Assembly (NCBI GenBank): GCA_900539715.1
Contig: UQDA01000009.1
Location: forward strand, 1-64,000
DNA: 64,000 nt
Origin: an uncultured Lachnospiraceae bacterium
GTDB taxonomy: Bacteria > Bacillota > Clostridia > Lachnospirales > Lachnospiraceae
Direction of reading: 5' to 3'
Shown here: piece by piece, positions 53,309-60,399 of the stretch
How the letters are laid out: the number at the start of each line of letters is the position of its first letter
Position numbering within the stretch: position 1 is the stretch's first letter
Made by a program: the position numbers and the translations under genes
The notes under the pieces: generated by a model
Databases searched by the model: none
Told to the model about the DNA's origin: nothing
The model's input: only the letters and a program-made list of their open reading frames with translations

Positions 53309-54697
53309 ATGCGGTTTCATATTTTAACATTATTTCCGGAAATGGTTTTGAACGGTCTTCAGACGAGCATTCTGGGACGGGCGTGCGAAAAGGGACTCAT
53401 CAGCTTAAATGCGCTGAATATCCGGGATTTTACATTGGATAAGCACAATAAGGTGGATGATTATCCATACGGCGGCGGCGCGGGTATGCTTATGCAGGCG
53501 CAGCCTGTGTATGATGCGTGGAAAGCGGTCGAGGGAGAAAAAAAACGGGAAAAACCGCTGCGCGTATTGTACATGAGCCCGCAGGGAAAGCCTTTTTGTC
53601 AGGAGATGGCAAAGGAATTTGCAAAAGAAGAAGAGCTTGTATTTTTGTGCGGTCATTATGAGGGGATAGACGAAAGGGTATTGGAGGAGATCGTAACAGA
53701 TCAGGTTTCTGTGGGCGATTATGTGCTGACCGGAGGTGAGCTTCCGGCAATGGTAATGATAGATGCGATTTCAAGGATGGTTCCGGGCGTATTAAAAAAC
53801 GAAGAATCAGGTGTTACGGAATCGTTTCATGAAAATCTTCTGGAATATCCGCAGTATACACGTCCGGAGGTGTGGCATGAGAAGTGCGTTCCGCCGGTTC
53901 TTTTGTCGGGAGACCATGCTAAGGTAGACTTGTGGCGCAGGCAGAAAGCGGAGGAACGAACGAAGCTGTATCGTCCGGATTTATATGAAAAATATGATTT
54001 GGAAGGGCGTGCGCTGGAATATCTGAAGAGGGACAAAATCCTGCACATTGACATGATAGAGGATATCCGCAGAGGCAAGGCGCAGATGATGGCGGTGCGT
54101 GAGGACGGCGTGCTTTTGCAGGATAAGGACAGTGGAGTTTATATGATCACGGCGAGAACAAAAGATGCGGGCGAGCGTCTGCTTTCTTTGACAGAGCCGG
54201 AGAACGCGCAGTATACATGTCATCAGAAATTTGTAATGGAAAGCGTATGCGCACGTTTTTCCAAAACAAGGGTGAGCGAGTGCTGTCAGGTTGCCTATAC
54301 GAGAAAAACACCGTTGGAAGAGCCGGAGGGCTTTGACATCCGGGTGTTGGACGAAAGCTTTGCCCAAATCGTGTCGGAGCATTACGGTCTTGCAGATGAT
54401 GATGGATATGTGAAAGAAAGACTGGGAGCGGGAGTCGTTATCGGTGCTTTTGTGGACGGGGAGCTGGCAGGCTTTACGGGAATCCATTCGGAGGGGGCGA
54501 TGGGGATGCTGGAGGTTTTTGAACCGTTCCGCAGGCGCGGCATCGCTTATGCGCTGGAAATCTGTCAGATAAACAGGGAGCTTGCAAAGGGTCATACGCC
54601 GTATGCGCAGATTTTTTCAGACAATGAGAAGTCCCTGGCGCTGCAGAAAAAAACAGGGCTCAAAATAAGCGGCGGCAGAGTGTACTGGATTTCATAA
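53309..54697 (+). CDS. trmD: TrmD fused to a GNAT-like domain
   Basis: Residues 1-235 are a complete TrmD, the SAM enzyme that methylates N1 of guanine 37 in tRNA. Its deep-knot segments are present: DDYPYGGGAGMLMQ, LCGHYEGIDERV and SVGDYVLTGGELPAMV. TrmD is usually about 240-260 residues, but this chain goes on to 462. Residues about 320-462 look like a GNAT acetyltransferase, with an acetyl-CoA loop RRRGIAYAL near residue 407 and NEKSLALQKKTGLK near the end. No stop or frameshift lies between. The role of the added domain is unknown. Confidence 0.92.
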   Translation: MRFHILTLFPEMVLNGLQTSILGRACEKGLISLNALNIRDFTLDKHNKVDDYPYGGGAGMLMQAQPVYDAWKAVEGEKKREKPLRVLYMSPQGKPFCQEMAKEFAKEEELVFLCGHYEGIDERVLEEIVTDQVSVGDYVLTGGELPAMVMIDAISRMVPGVLKNEESGVTESFHENLLEYPQYTRPEVWHEKCVPPVLLSGDHAKVDLWRRQKAEERTKLYRPDLYEKYDLEGRALEYLKRDKILHIDMIEDIRRGKAQMMAVREDGVLLQDKDSGVYMITARTKDAGERLLSLTEPENAQYTCHQKFVMESVCARFSKTRVSECCQVAYTRKTPLEEPEGFDIRVLDESFAQIVSEHYGLADDDGYVKERLGAGVVIGAFVDGELAGFTGIHSEGAMGMLEVFEPFRRRGIAYALEICQINRELAKGHTPYAQIFSDNEKSLALQKKTGLKISGGRVYWIS

Positions 54698-54704
54698 AAA
54701 ATAC

Positions 54705-54733
54705 TTGCAATACATAATAAATTATGGTATATT
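54705..54733 (+). promoter_or_regulatory. Promoter of rplS
   Basis: TTGCAA and TATATT with a 17-base spacer, between trmD and the L19 leader. Confidence 0.75.
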
Positions 54734-54786
54734 CTTAATGTTGCGAAAACAGGAGATGGTCCTCTGTTACGAAAGTACGTATTAAG
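54734..54786 (+). promoter_or_regulatory. L19-type structured leader
   Basis: CTTAAT pairs with ATTAAG around an inner hairpin (AACAGGA with TCCTCTGTT). Place and shape match the ribosomal protein L19 leader known in Bacillota, through which L19 is thought to control its own synthesis. Confidence 0.7.
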
Positions 54787-54813
54787 AACATCCGGGAATC
54801 AGGAGGAAAAGCA

Positions 54814-55161
54814 ATGAACGAAATTATCAGAGAGATCGAAGCTGCACAGTTAAAGGCTGAAGTACCTGCATTTGAGACAGGCGATACCGTTAGAGTATAC
54901 GGCAAGATCAAGGAAGGCAACCGCGAAAGAATTCAGGTTTTTGAAGGCGTTGTATTAAAGAAGCAGGGCGGCAGCAACCGCGCTACTTTCACCGTAAGAA
55001 AGGCTTCTAACGGCGTAGGCGTAGAGAAGACCTGGCCTTTACACTCTCCCAACGTTGAGAAAGTAGAAGTTGTGAGAAAGGGTAAAGTAAGAAGAGCAAA
55101 ACTGAACTACTTAAGAGACAGAGTAGGTAAGAGAGCTAAAGTTAAAGAGGTTGTAAAATAA
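54814..55161 (+). CDS. rplS: 50S ribosomal protein L19
   Basis: A 115-residue ribosomal protein at the interface of the subunits. Family segments FETGDTVRVYGKIKEGNRER, FEGVVLKKQGG and the C-terminal RAKLNYLRDRVGKRAKVKE are present. It is made from its own promoter and leader and closed by a terminator. Confidence 0.98.
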   Translation: MNEIIREIEAAQLKAEVPAFETGDTVRVYGKIKEGNRERIQVFEGVVLKKQGGSNRATFTVRKASNGVGVEKTWPLHSPNVEKVEVVRKGKVRRAKLNYLRDRVGKRAKVKEVVK

Positions 55162-55171
55162 AAAATGTTCA

Positions 55172-55209
55172 CAAAAAGAGGGGCTCCGGTAATGGTAGCT
55201 CCTTTTTTG
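55172..55209 (+). terminator. Terminator after rplS
   Basis: AAAAAGAGGGGCT pairs with AGCTCCTTTTTT around CCGGTAATGGT. Confidence 0.8.
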
Positions 55210-55253
55210 TCCAAAAGACAGGATATTTGTTGTTTCATGAAAGAGGATACTTT

Positions 55254-55838
55254 ATGAGGAGACGACAGAGGGGACTGCAGTTTTACCGCAAAAAGAAAAA
55301 AATCAGTACGGCAGCGGTGCGTGAGTTTTTCAGCTGGGTCGTTCTCGTTGTACTGGCGGTTTTTCTGGCATTTATGGTGATATGGTCGGTAGGGCTCAGG
55401 ACAAATGTGATAGGTGTGTCGATGGAACCGGGGTTGACAAACGGTCAGGGGATTTTGGTCAATCGGCTGGTATACCGCTTCTTTTCGCCACAGGCGGGGG
55501 ATGTAGTCGTTTTTTTGCCGAATGGAAATGAAAATGCCCACTATTATGTAAAACGCGTTGTGGCGGAGCCGGGACAGATCGTGCTGATAAAAGACGGAAT
55601 CCTATATGTGGACGGCGAGGCGGCAGGAGATGAGAGCATGGACCTTATCGCTTCGGCGGGGATTGCGGAAAATGAGATAGAGCTCGGAAAAGATGAGTAT
55701 TTTGTTCTGGGAGACAACTGCAATAACAGCGAAGACAGCCGGTCCGCGAATATCGGACCTGTATCGGAAAGAACGATCGTCGGAAAGGCATGGTTTCATT
55801 TCGGAAATGCATCGGAGGGATGGGGGCTTATCAGATAA
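55254..55838 (+). CDS. lepB: Signal peptidase I, first copy
   Basis: A 194-residue membrane protease that cuts signal peptides from exported proteins. A basic start and one helix (VVLVVLAVFLAFMVIWSVG) are followed by the catalytic Ser in VSMEPGL and the catalytic Lys in YYVKRVVAEPG. The late box reads VLGDNCNNSEDSR, with Cys where Arg is usual. The ATG at 55254 is used. A second copy lies 0.9 kb downstream, beyond rbgA. Confidence 0.93.
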   Translation: MRRRQRGLQFYRKKKKISTAAVREFFSWVVLVVLAVFLAFMVIWSVGLRTNVIGVSMEPGLTNGQGILVNRLVYRFFSPQAGDVVVFLPNGNENAHYYVKRVVAEPGQIVLIKDGILYVDGEAAGDESMDLIASAGIAENEIELGKDEYFVLGDNCNNSEDSRSANIGPVSERTIVGKAWFHFGNASEGWGLIR

Positions 55839-55886
55839 GCATCTCTCCCGGATTCATGATTATGTATAGAAGGAACGGGAAAAAAT

Positions 55887-56747
55887 ATGGTTTATCAGTG
55901 GTATCCAGGTCATATGACCAAGGCGCGCCGCGCAATGCAGGAGGACATCAAACTTATCGATTTGATCGTCGAGCTGGTAGATGCGCGCTGCCCGATGTCC
56001 AGCAGAAATCCGGACATCGATGAAATGGGAAAAAATAAGGCACGATTGATATTGTTAAACAAATCAGATCTGGCAGACCCTGCCGCAAATAAGGAATGGT
56101 GCAGCTATTTTGAGAAGCAGGGATTTTCTGTGCTGGAGATAAACGCAAGAAGCGGTGCGGGATTAAAGGCAATACAGGGCAAGGTGCAGGAGGCGTGTAA
56201 AGAAAAGATAGAACGCGACCGGAGAAGGGGGATATTGAACCGTCCCGTGCGTGCGATGGTGGCAGGAATCCCGAATGTGGGAAAATCCACATTTATCAAC
56301 AGCTTTGCGGGAAAAGCCTGCGCCAAGACCGGCAACAAACCGGGCGTGACAAAAGGAAAGCAGTGGATAAGGCTGAATAAGAGCCTGGAGCTTTTGGATA
56401 CACCCGGGATTTTGTGGCCGAAGTTTGAAGACCAGGCAGTTGGAGAGAGACTGGCGCTTATCGGTTCCATGAACGATGAGATATTGAATCGCGAAGAGAT
56501 GTGCATGTCTTTGATAGGATTTTTGCAGGAACATTATCCTAAGGTTCTGGAAGAAAGATATCAGACCGGGCAGGAAGCATGCTCTGCGCTTTCAGTGCTG
56601 GAAGCGGTTTGTCAGAGCCGTCAGTGTCTGAAAAAGGGCGGCGATCCGGATTATGCGAGGGGAGCCGCGCTTTTGCTGGATGATTTCAGGAGCGGCAGAC
56701 TCGGCAGGCTGACGCTTGAACGGCCTCAGGAAGGAAAGCAGGCATGA
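55887..56747 (+). CDS. rbgA: Ribosome biogenesis GTPase RbgA
   Basis: A 286-residue GTPase (YlqF) needed for late 50S assembly. The motifs come in circularly permuted order: G4 LLNKSDL first, then G1 GIPNVGKSTFINSF and G3 DTPGILWP. The start MVYQWYPGHMTKARRAMQED is typical. It sits between rplS and rnhB as in Bacillus, but here with a signal peptidase gene on each side. The stop overlaps the next start by four bases. Confidence 0.95.
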   Translation: MVYQWYPGHMTKARRAMQEDIKLIDLIVELVDARCPMSSRNPDIDEMGKNKARLILLNKSDLADPAANKEWCSYFEKQGFSVLEINARSGAGLKAIQGKVQEACKEKIERDRRRGILNRPVRAMVAGIPNVGKSTFINSFAGKACAKTGNKPGVTKGKQWIRLNKSLELLDTPGILWPKFEDQAVGERLALIGSMNDEILNREEMCMSLIGFLQEHYPKVLEERYQTGQEACSALSVLEAVCQSRQCLKKGGDPDYARGAALLLDDFRSGRLGRLTLERPQEGKQA

Positions 56748-57289
56748 AACCAAAGCAGATTTTGAAAGAAGTTATCAGCACTATTTTGTATATTGCGGTC
56801 GTTCTGGCGGTGACATGGCTCATCATCACCTTTGTAGGACAGCGTACGCAGGTGAATGGAAGCTCGATGGAGCCGACTCTGAGCGATCACGATAATCTGA
56901 TAGTCGATAAAATAAGCTATCGGTTCAAGGACCCTGAACGGTTTGATATCATCGTTTTTCCATTCCAGTATGAAGAGGATGTCTATTACATCAAACGTAT
57001 CATCGGAATGCCGGGAGAGACCGTTTTTATCGATTTGGACGGCACTATATATATTGACGGAGAAGCGCTGCAGGAAAACTACGGCAGGGAAGTTATGCTT
57101 TCACCCGGGCGGGCAGGAGAGCCGATAACACTGGGTGAGGATGAATACTTTGTGCTGGGCGACAATCGCAATAACAGCTCTGACAGCCGCGACCCGAGCG
57201 TAGGAAATATCCACCGCGACCGGATTGTCGGGAAGGCATGGGTGCGGATATGGCCGTTTCATAAGTTTGGCGTGTTAAGGCATCAGTAA
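56744..57289 (+). CDS. lepB: Signal peptidase I, second copy
   Basis: A 181-residue signal peptidase I. One N-terminal helix (ILYIAVVLAVTWLIITFVG), catalytic Ser in SSMEPTL, catalytic Lys in YYIKRIIGMPGE and the box VLGDNRNNSSDSRDPSVG are all canonical. It is closer to the family consensus than the first copy. Its start overlaps the rbgA stop (ATGA), so it is coupled to it. Confidence 0.95.
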   Translation: MKPKQILKEVISTILYIAVVLAVTWLIITFVGQRTQVNGSSMEPTLSDHDNLIVDKISYRFKDPERFDIIVFPFQYEEDVYYIKRIIGMPGETVFIDLDGTIYIDGEALQENYGREVMLSPGRAGEPITLGEDEYFVLGDNRNNSSDSRDPSVGNIHRDRIVGKAWVRIWPFHKFGVLRHQ

Positions 57290-57319
57290 AGGTTTGCCGG
57301 ACAAAAGCGGGAGGAATGA

Positions 57320-58126
57320 ATGGAAAAGATAGGGGAGATAAAAGACCGATTTACAAAAGGGATAGAAGCTCTGAAAACGGCGTATACCATTACGGCGGCA
57401 CAGGAGGCTGCAGCCTGTCTGGAGGAGCTGGAGGCTGTCTATGAAGCGGACGAAAGGAGCGGTGTGAAGACGCTGCTCCAAAGGTCGCAGAAACAGCGTC
57501 AGGCTGCAGAAGCGGAGCTGGAGCGCATCTATGCTTTAGAGCATTTTGAGCGGGAATACGGAAAAAGCGGAGTCGCGCTCGTGTGCGGGATAGACGAAGT
57601 GGGAAGAGGACCTCTGGCAGGCCCTGTAGTGGCAGGTGCGGTCATTCTCCCTCCGGATAGCCCGGTGCTGTATCTGAATGATTCCAAGCAGCTTTCGGCC
57701 AAAAAAAGAGAAGAGCTTTATGACGTCATCATGGACAATGCGGTGGCTGTAGGACTGGGATATGCGTCTCCTGAACGTATTGATGAGATAAATATCCTGC
57801 AGGCGACCTATGAAGCGATGCGGGAAGCTATCGGCAGGCTCGCGGCTCGCCCGGATGTTCTTCTGAATGACGCGGTGACGATACCTCAGGTGGACATCCG
57901 TCAGATACCTATTATCAAGGGCGATGCAAAGAGTGTGTCCATTGCGGCTGCGAGCATTGTGGCGAAGGTGACAAGAGACCGGATGATGGAGCAGTATGAC
58001 GAGGTGTTTCCTGGATATGGCTTTGCACAGAATAAAGGATATGGGTCGGGGGAGCATATCGCAGCTCTGAAAAGGCTGGGACCGACGCCGATACACAGGA
58101 GGAGTTTTATCGGGAACTTTTTATGA
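57320..58126 (+). CDS. rnhB: Ribonuclease HII
   Basis: A 268-residue enzyme that removes ribonucleotides from DNA and RNA primers. The catalytic motif GIDEVGRGPLAGPVVAGAVI starts near residue 90, with later acids in LNDSKQLS and KGDAKSVSIAAAS. The N-terminal ~85 residues are a helical extension like that of the Bacillus enzyme. yraN follows after 24 bases. Confidence 0.95.
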   Translation: MEKIGEIKDRFTKGIEALKTAYTITAAQEAAACLEELEAVYEADERSGVKTLLQRSQKQRQAAEAELERIYALEHFEREYGKSGVALVCGIDEVGRGPLAGPVVAGAVILPPDSPVLYLNDSKQLSAKKREELYDVIMDNAVAVGLGYASPERIDEINILQATYEAMREAIGRLAARPDVLLNDAVTIPQVDIRQIPIIKGDAKSVSIAAASIVAKVTRDRMMEQYDEVFPGYGFAQNKGYGSGEHIAALKRLGPTPIHRRSFIGNFL

Positions 58127-58150
58127 TATCGTAAAAAGTAAGCGGAGGGA

Positions 58151-58537
58151 ATGAAAACTAAAATGAATACGCGACAGGCAGGCAATTTCTGGGAAGGAGC
58201 TGCCGCAGCTTATCTGGAGCGGGCGGGAGTGAGGATACTTGCGCGTAATTTCAGGTGCAGCCGGGGAGAAATCGACATCATAGGGTTTCACCAGGGCTGC
58301 CTTGTTTTTTTTGAGGTGAAGTATCGGAAAGATGACCGGTTTGGTCAGGCAGTGGAAGCGGTAGACATCAGAAAACAGGAAAGGATATGCCGCAGCGCGG
58401 ATTTTTTCCTGTACGGACATCGGGAGTTTGCGGATACGGGAGTGCGGTTTGATGTGATCGCAGTCTGCAAAGACCGGGTCGAGTGGATACAGAATGCGTT
58501 TGATTACAGGAGGACAGGCGGATGGAACAGGCGGTAA
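58151..58537 (+). CDS. YraN/UPF0102 nuclease-like protein
   Basis: A 128-residue protein of the YraN (UPF0102) family, which has a restriction-endonuclease-like fold. The PD-(D/E)xK-type residues are seen in CSRGEIDIIG and VFFEVKYRK. Its natural role is not settled; the family is often next to rnhB. It overlaps pgeF by 16 bases. Confidence 0.88.
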   Translation: MKTKMNTRQAGNFWEGAAAAYLERAGVRILARNFRCSRGEIDIIGFHQGCLVFFEVKYRKDDRFGQAVEAVDIRKQERICRSADFFLYGHREFADTGVRFDVIAVCKDRVEWIQNAFDYRRTGGWNRR

Positions 58538-59385
58538 AAATGCTTTGTCGTAAAAAAACAGATTATCCGAGGATGAAAGTTAGCCGGATGAAGGAAATGG
58601 AATATCTGACGTTTCCGATATTTGAGGAGACAAGGGCGGTGACTCATCTGGTCAGTACGAGGCTGGGGGGCGTGAGCACGGGAGACTGCGCTTCGTTGAA
58701 TTTCAGCTATGTGCGGGATACGGATAAGGCAGCGGTGGATGAGAATTTCCGAAGGATGGCAGAGGTATTTGATGCGGAAATGGATGCTTTTGTCTGTTCT
58801 GACCAGACGCATACGACGAACGTGCGGCTGGTGACAGAGAAGGACCGGGGAAAAGGCGTGACAAGGCAGAGGGATTACAGTGATGTCGACGGACTTGTGA
58901 CGGACGTGCCGGGGCTGATATTATCGACCTTTTATGCAGACTGTGTGCCGCTTTTGTTTTTTGACCCGATACACCGGGCAATCGGCTGTTCCCATTCGGG
59001 GTGGAGAGGGACAGTAGGAGAGATGGGAAGAGTGACGGTTGAGGCGATGGAAAAGTATTTTGGAAGCCATCCGGAGGATATTCTGGCTGCGGTGGGACCT
59101 TCCATTTGTCGGGACTGTTATGAAGTGGGAGAAGAGGTGGCAGAAGAATTTGAGAATCTGTTTTCAGGGGAAGCGGGAGAGGTTTTGACTGCAAAAGGAA
59201 ACGGAAAGTATCTGCTCGATTTGTGGAAAGCAAATGAGAAGGTGCTCCTTTCTGCAGGAATCCGCAAAGAGCATCTGGCCGTGACCGATATCTGTACCTG
59301 CTGCAACTCTGAATACCTGTTTTCACATCGTGCAAGCCGGGGAAAAAGAGGAAATATCGGGGCATTTATCATGCTGAAACCGTAA
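58522..59385 (+). CDS. pgeF: Peptidoglycan editing factor PgeF
   Basis: A 287-residue protein of the YfiH/laccase-domain family. It binds metal through conserved His and Cys: SDQTHTTNV, TFYADCVPLLFFD and CSHSGWRGTVGEM. In E. coli PgeF removes wrongly built muropeptide precursors; older notes call the family polyphenol oxidase. The start overlaps yraN. No terminator of classic form follows. Confidence 0.92.
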   Translation: MEQAVKMLCRKKTDYPRMKVSRMKEMEYLTFPIFEETRAVTHLVSTRLGGVSTGDCASLNFSYVRDTDKAAVDENFRRMAEVFDAEMDAFVCSDQTHTTNVRLVTEKDRGKGVTRQRDYSDVDGLVTDVPGLILSTFYADCVPLLFFDPIHRAIGCSHSGWRGTVGEMGRVTVEAMEKYFGSHPEDILAAVGPSICRDCYEVGEEVAEEFENLFSGEAGEVLTAKGNGKYLLDLWKANEKVLLSAGIRKEHLAVTDICTCCNSEYLFSHRASRGKRGNIGAFIMLKP

Positions 59386-59460
59386 GTTTATCCGCTGAAG
59401 GCAATCTTCATGAAAACTTAAGAATCTTTGAAACAGAGGCTTCATATTTTTCTGATTTAA

Positions 59461-59655
59461 TGATATCAGGGGCAAAAGTCATGAAACACGACGTGCTTGC
59501 ACGGGAGTGGTTCTATGACTTATTGACCCGCTCCAATATGAGGATAAAAGTGGAGCGTAAGCTCCGCGATATCCGAATATTGGGATGGATCGTGGGAGCG
59601 TGAAACGCGAAACAATCCATAGATATCGCCCTTGGGGGCAAAAGCCCCCAACATC
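59461..59655 (+). repeat. Structured intergenic region, repeat-like
   Basis: The 307-base gap between pgeF and the next gene holds several inverted repeats: GGGGCAAAAGTCAT (59469) with ATGACTTATTGACCC (59515), CGTGC-TT-GCACG (59491-59502), GGAGC-GTAA-GCTCC (59552-59565), CGATATC (59567) with GATATCG (59622), GCG-TGAAA-CGC near 59600 and TTGGGGGC-AAAA-GCCCCCAA (59632-59651). It encodes no protein I can support. It may be a repeat element or a structured 5' leader of the two-component genes. Confidence 0.6.
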
Positions 59656-59692
59656 ATTTAATAGAAAATAACAGAAAAAGAGGGAGGTACTT

Positions 59693-60388
59693 ATGACGAA
59701 TATACTGGTATGTGATGACGACAAGGAAATTGTAGAAGCGATAGAGATATATCTTGTGCAGGAAGGTTATCATGTGATAAAGGCATATGACGGGGAGCAG
59801 GCGATACGAGCCCTGAAAGAAAATGATGTACAGCTTCTGATAATAGACGTGATGATGCCGAAACTGGACGGCATCCACGCGACGCTCAAAATCCGGGAGT
59901 ACAGCAGTATCCCCATCATTATTCTTTCTGCAAAGTCGGAAGATGCGGATAAGATATTGGGGCTCAATATAGGCGCGGATGATTATGTGACGAAGCCGTT
60001 CAATCCGCTGGAGCTCGTGGCGCGGGTAAAGTCGCAGCTTCGGCGTTATACGAAGCTTGGCAATCTGAATGCGGAGAATAATTCGGTTTTCCGGGCGGGC
60101 GGCCTTGTGATAAACGATGATACAAAAGAAGTGACGGTAGACGGGGAGGCTGTGAAGCTGACGCCGATAGAGTACAATATTTTACTGCTCCTTGTTAAAA
60201 ATCAGGGCAGGGTCTTTTCCATCAATCAGATTTATGAGAGTATCTGGGAAGAAGAGGCGATAGGAGCGGATAATACGGTGGCGGTCCACATCCGCCATAT
60301 CCGTGAGAAGATAGAGATAAATCCGAAGGATCCCCGATATTTAAAAGTGGTATGGGGCGTGGGGTATAAGATAGAGAAGCAGGGGTGA
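59693..60388 (+). CDS. OmpR-family response regulator
   Basis: A 231-residue regulator. The receiver shows DDDKE, the phospho-Asp in LLIIDVMMPKLDGI, and the switch residues in ILSAKS and DYVTKPFNPLE. The winged-helix part runs from LTPIEYNILLLLVKNQG to VVWGVGYKIEK. It is of the VanR type. The Shine-Dalgarno GGGAGG is strong. It works with the large kinase that follows. Confidence 0.95.
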   Translation: MTNILVCDDDKEIVEAIEIYLVQEGYHVIKAYDGEQAIRALKENDVQLLIIDVMMPKLDGIHATLKIREYSSIPIIILSAKSEDADKILGLNIGADDYVTKPFNPLELVARVKSQLRRYTKLGNLNAENNSVFRAGGLVINDDTKEVTVDGEAVKLTPIEYNILLLLVKNQGRVFSINQIYESIWEEEAIGADNTVAVHIRHIREKIEINPKDPRYLKVVWGVGYKIEKQG

Positions 60389-60399
60389 GGAGTTTTCAG

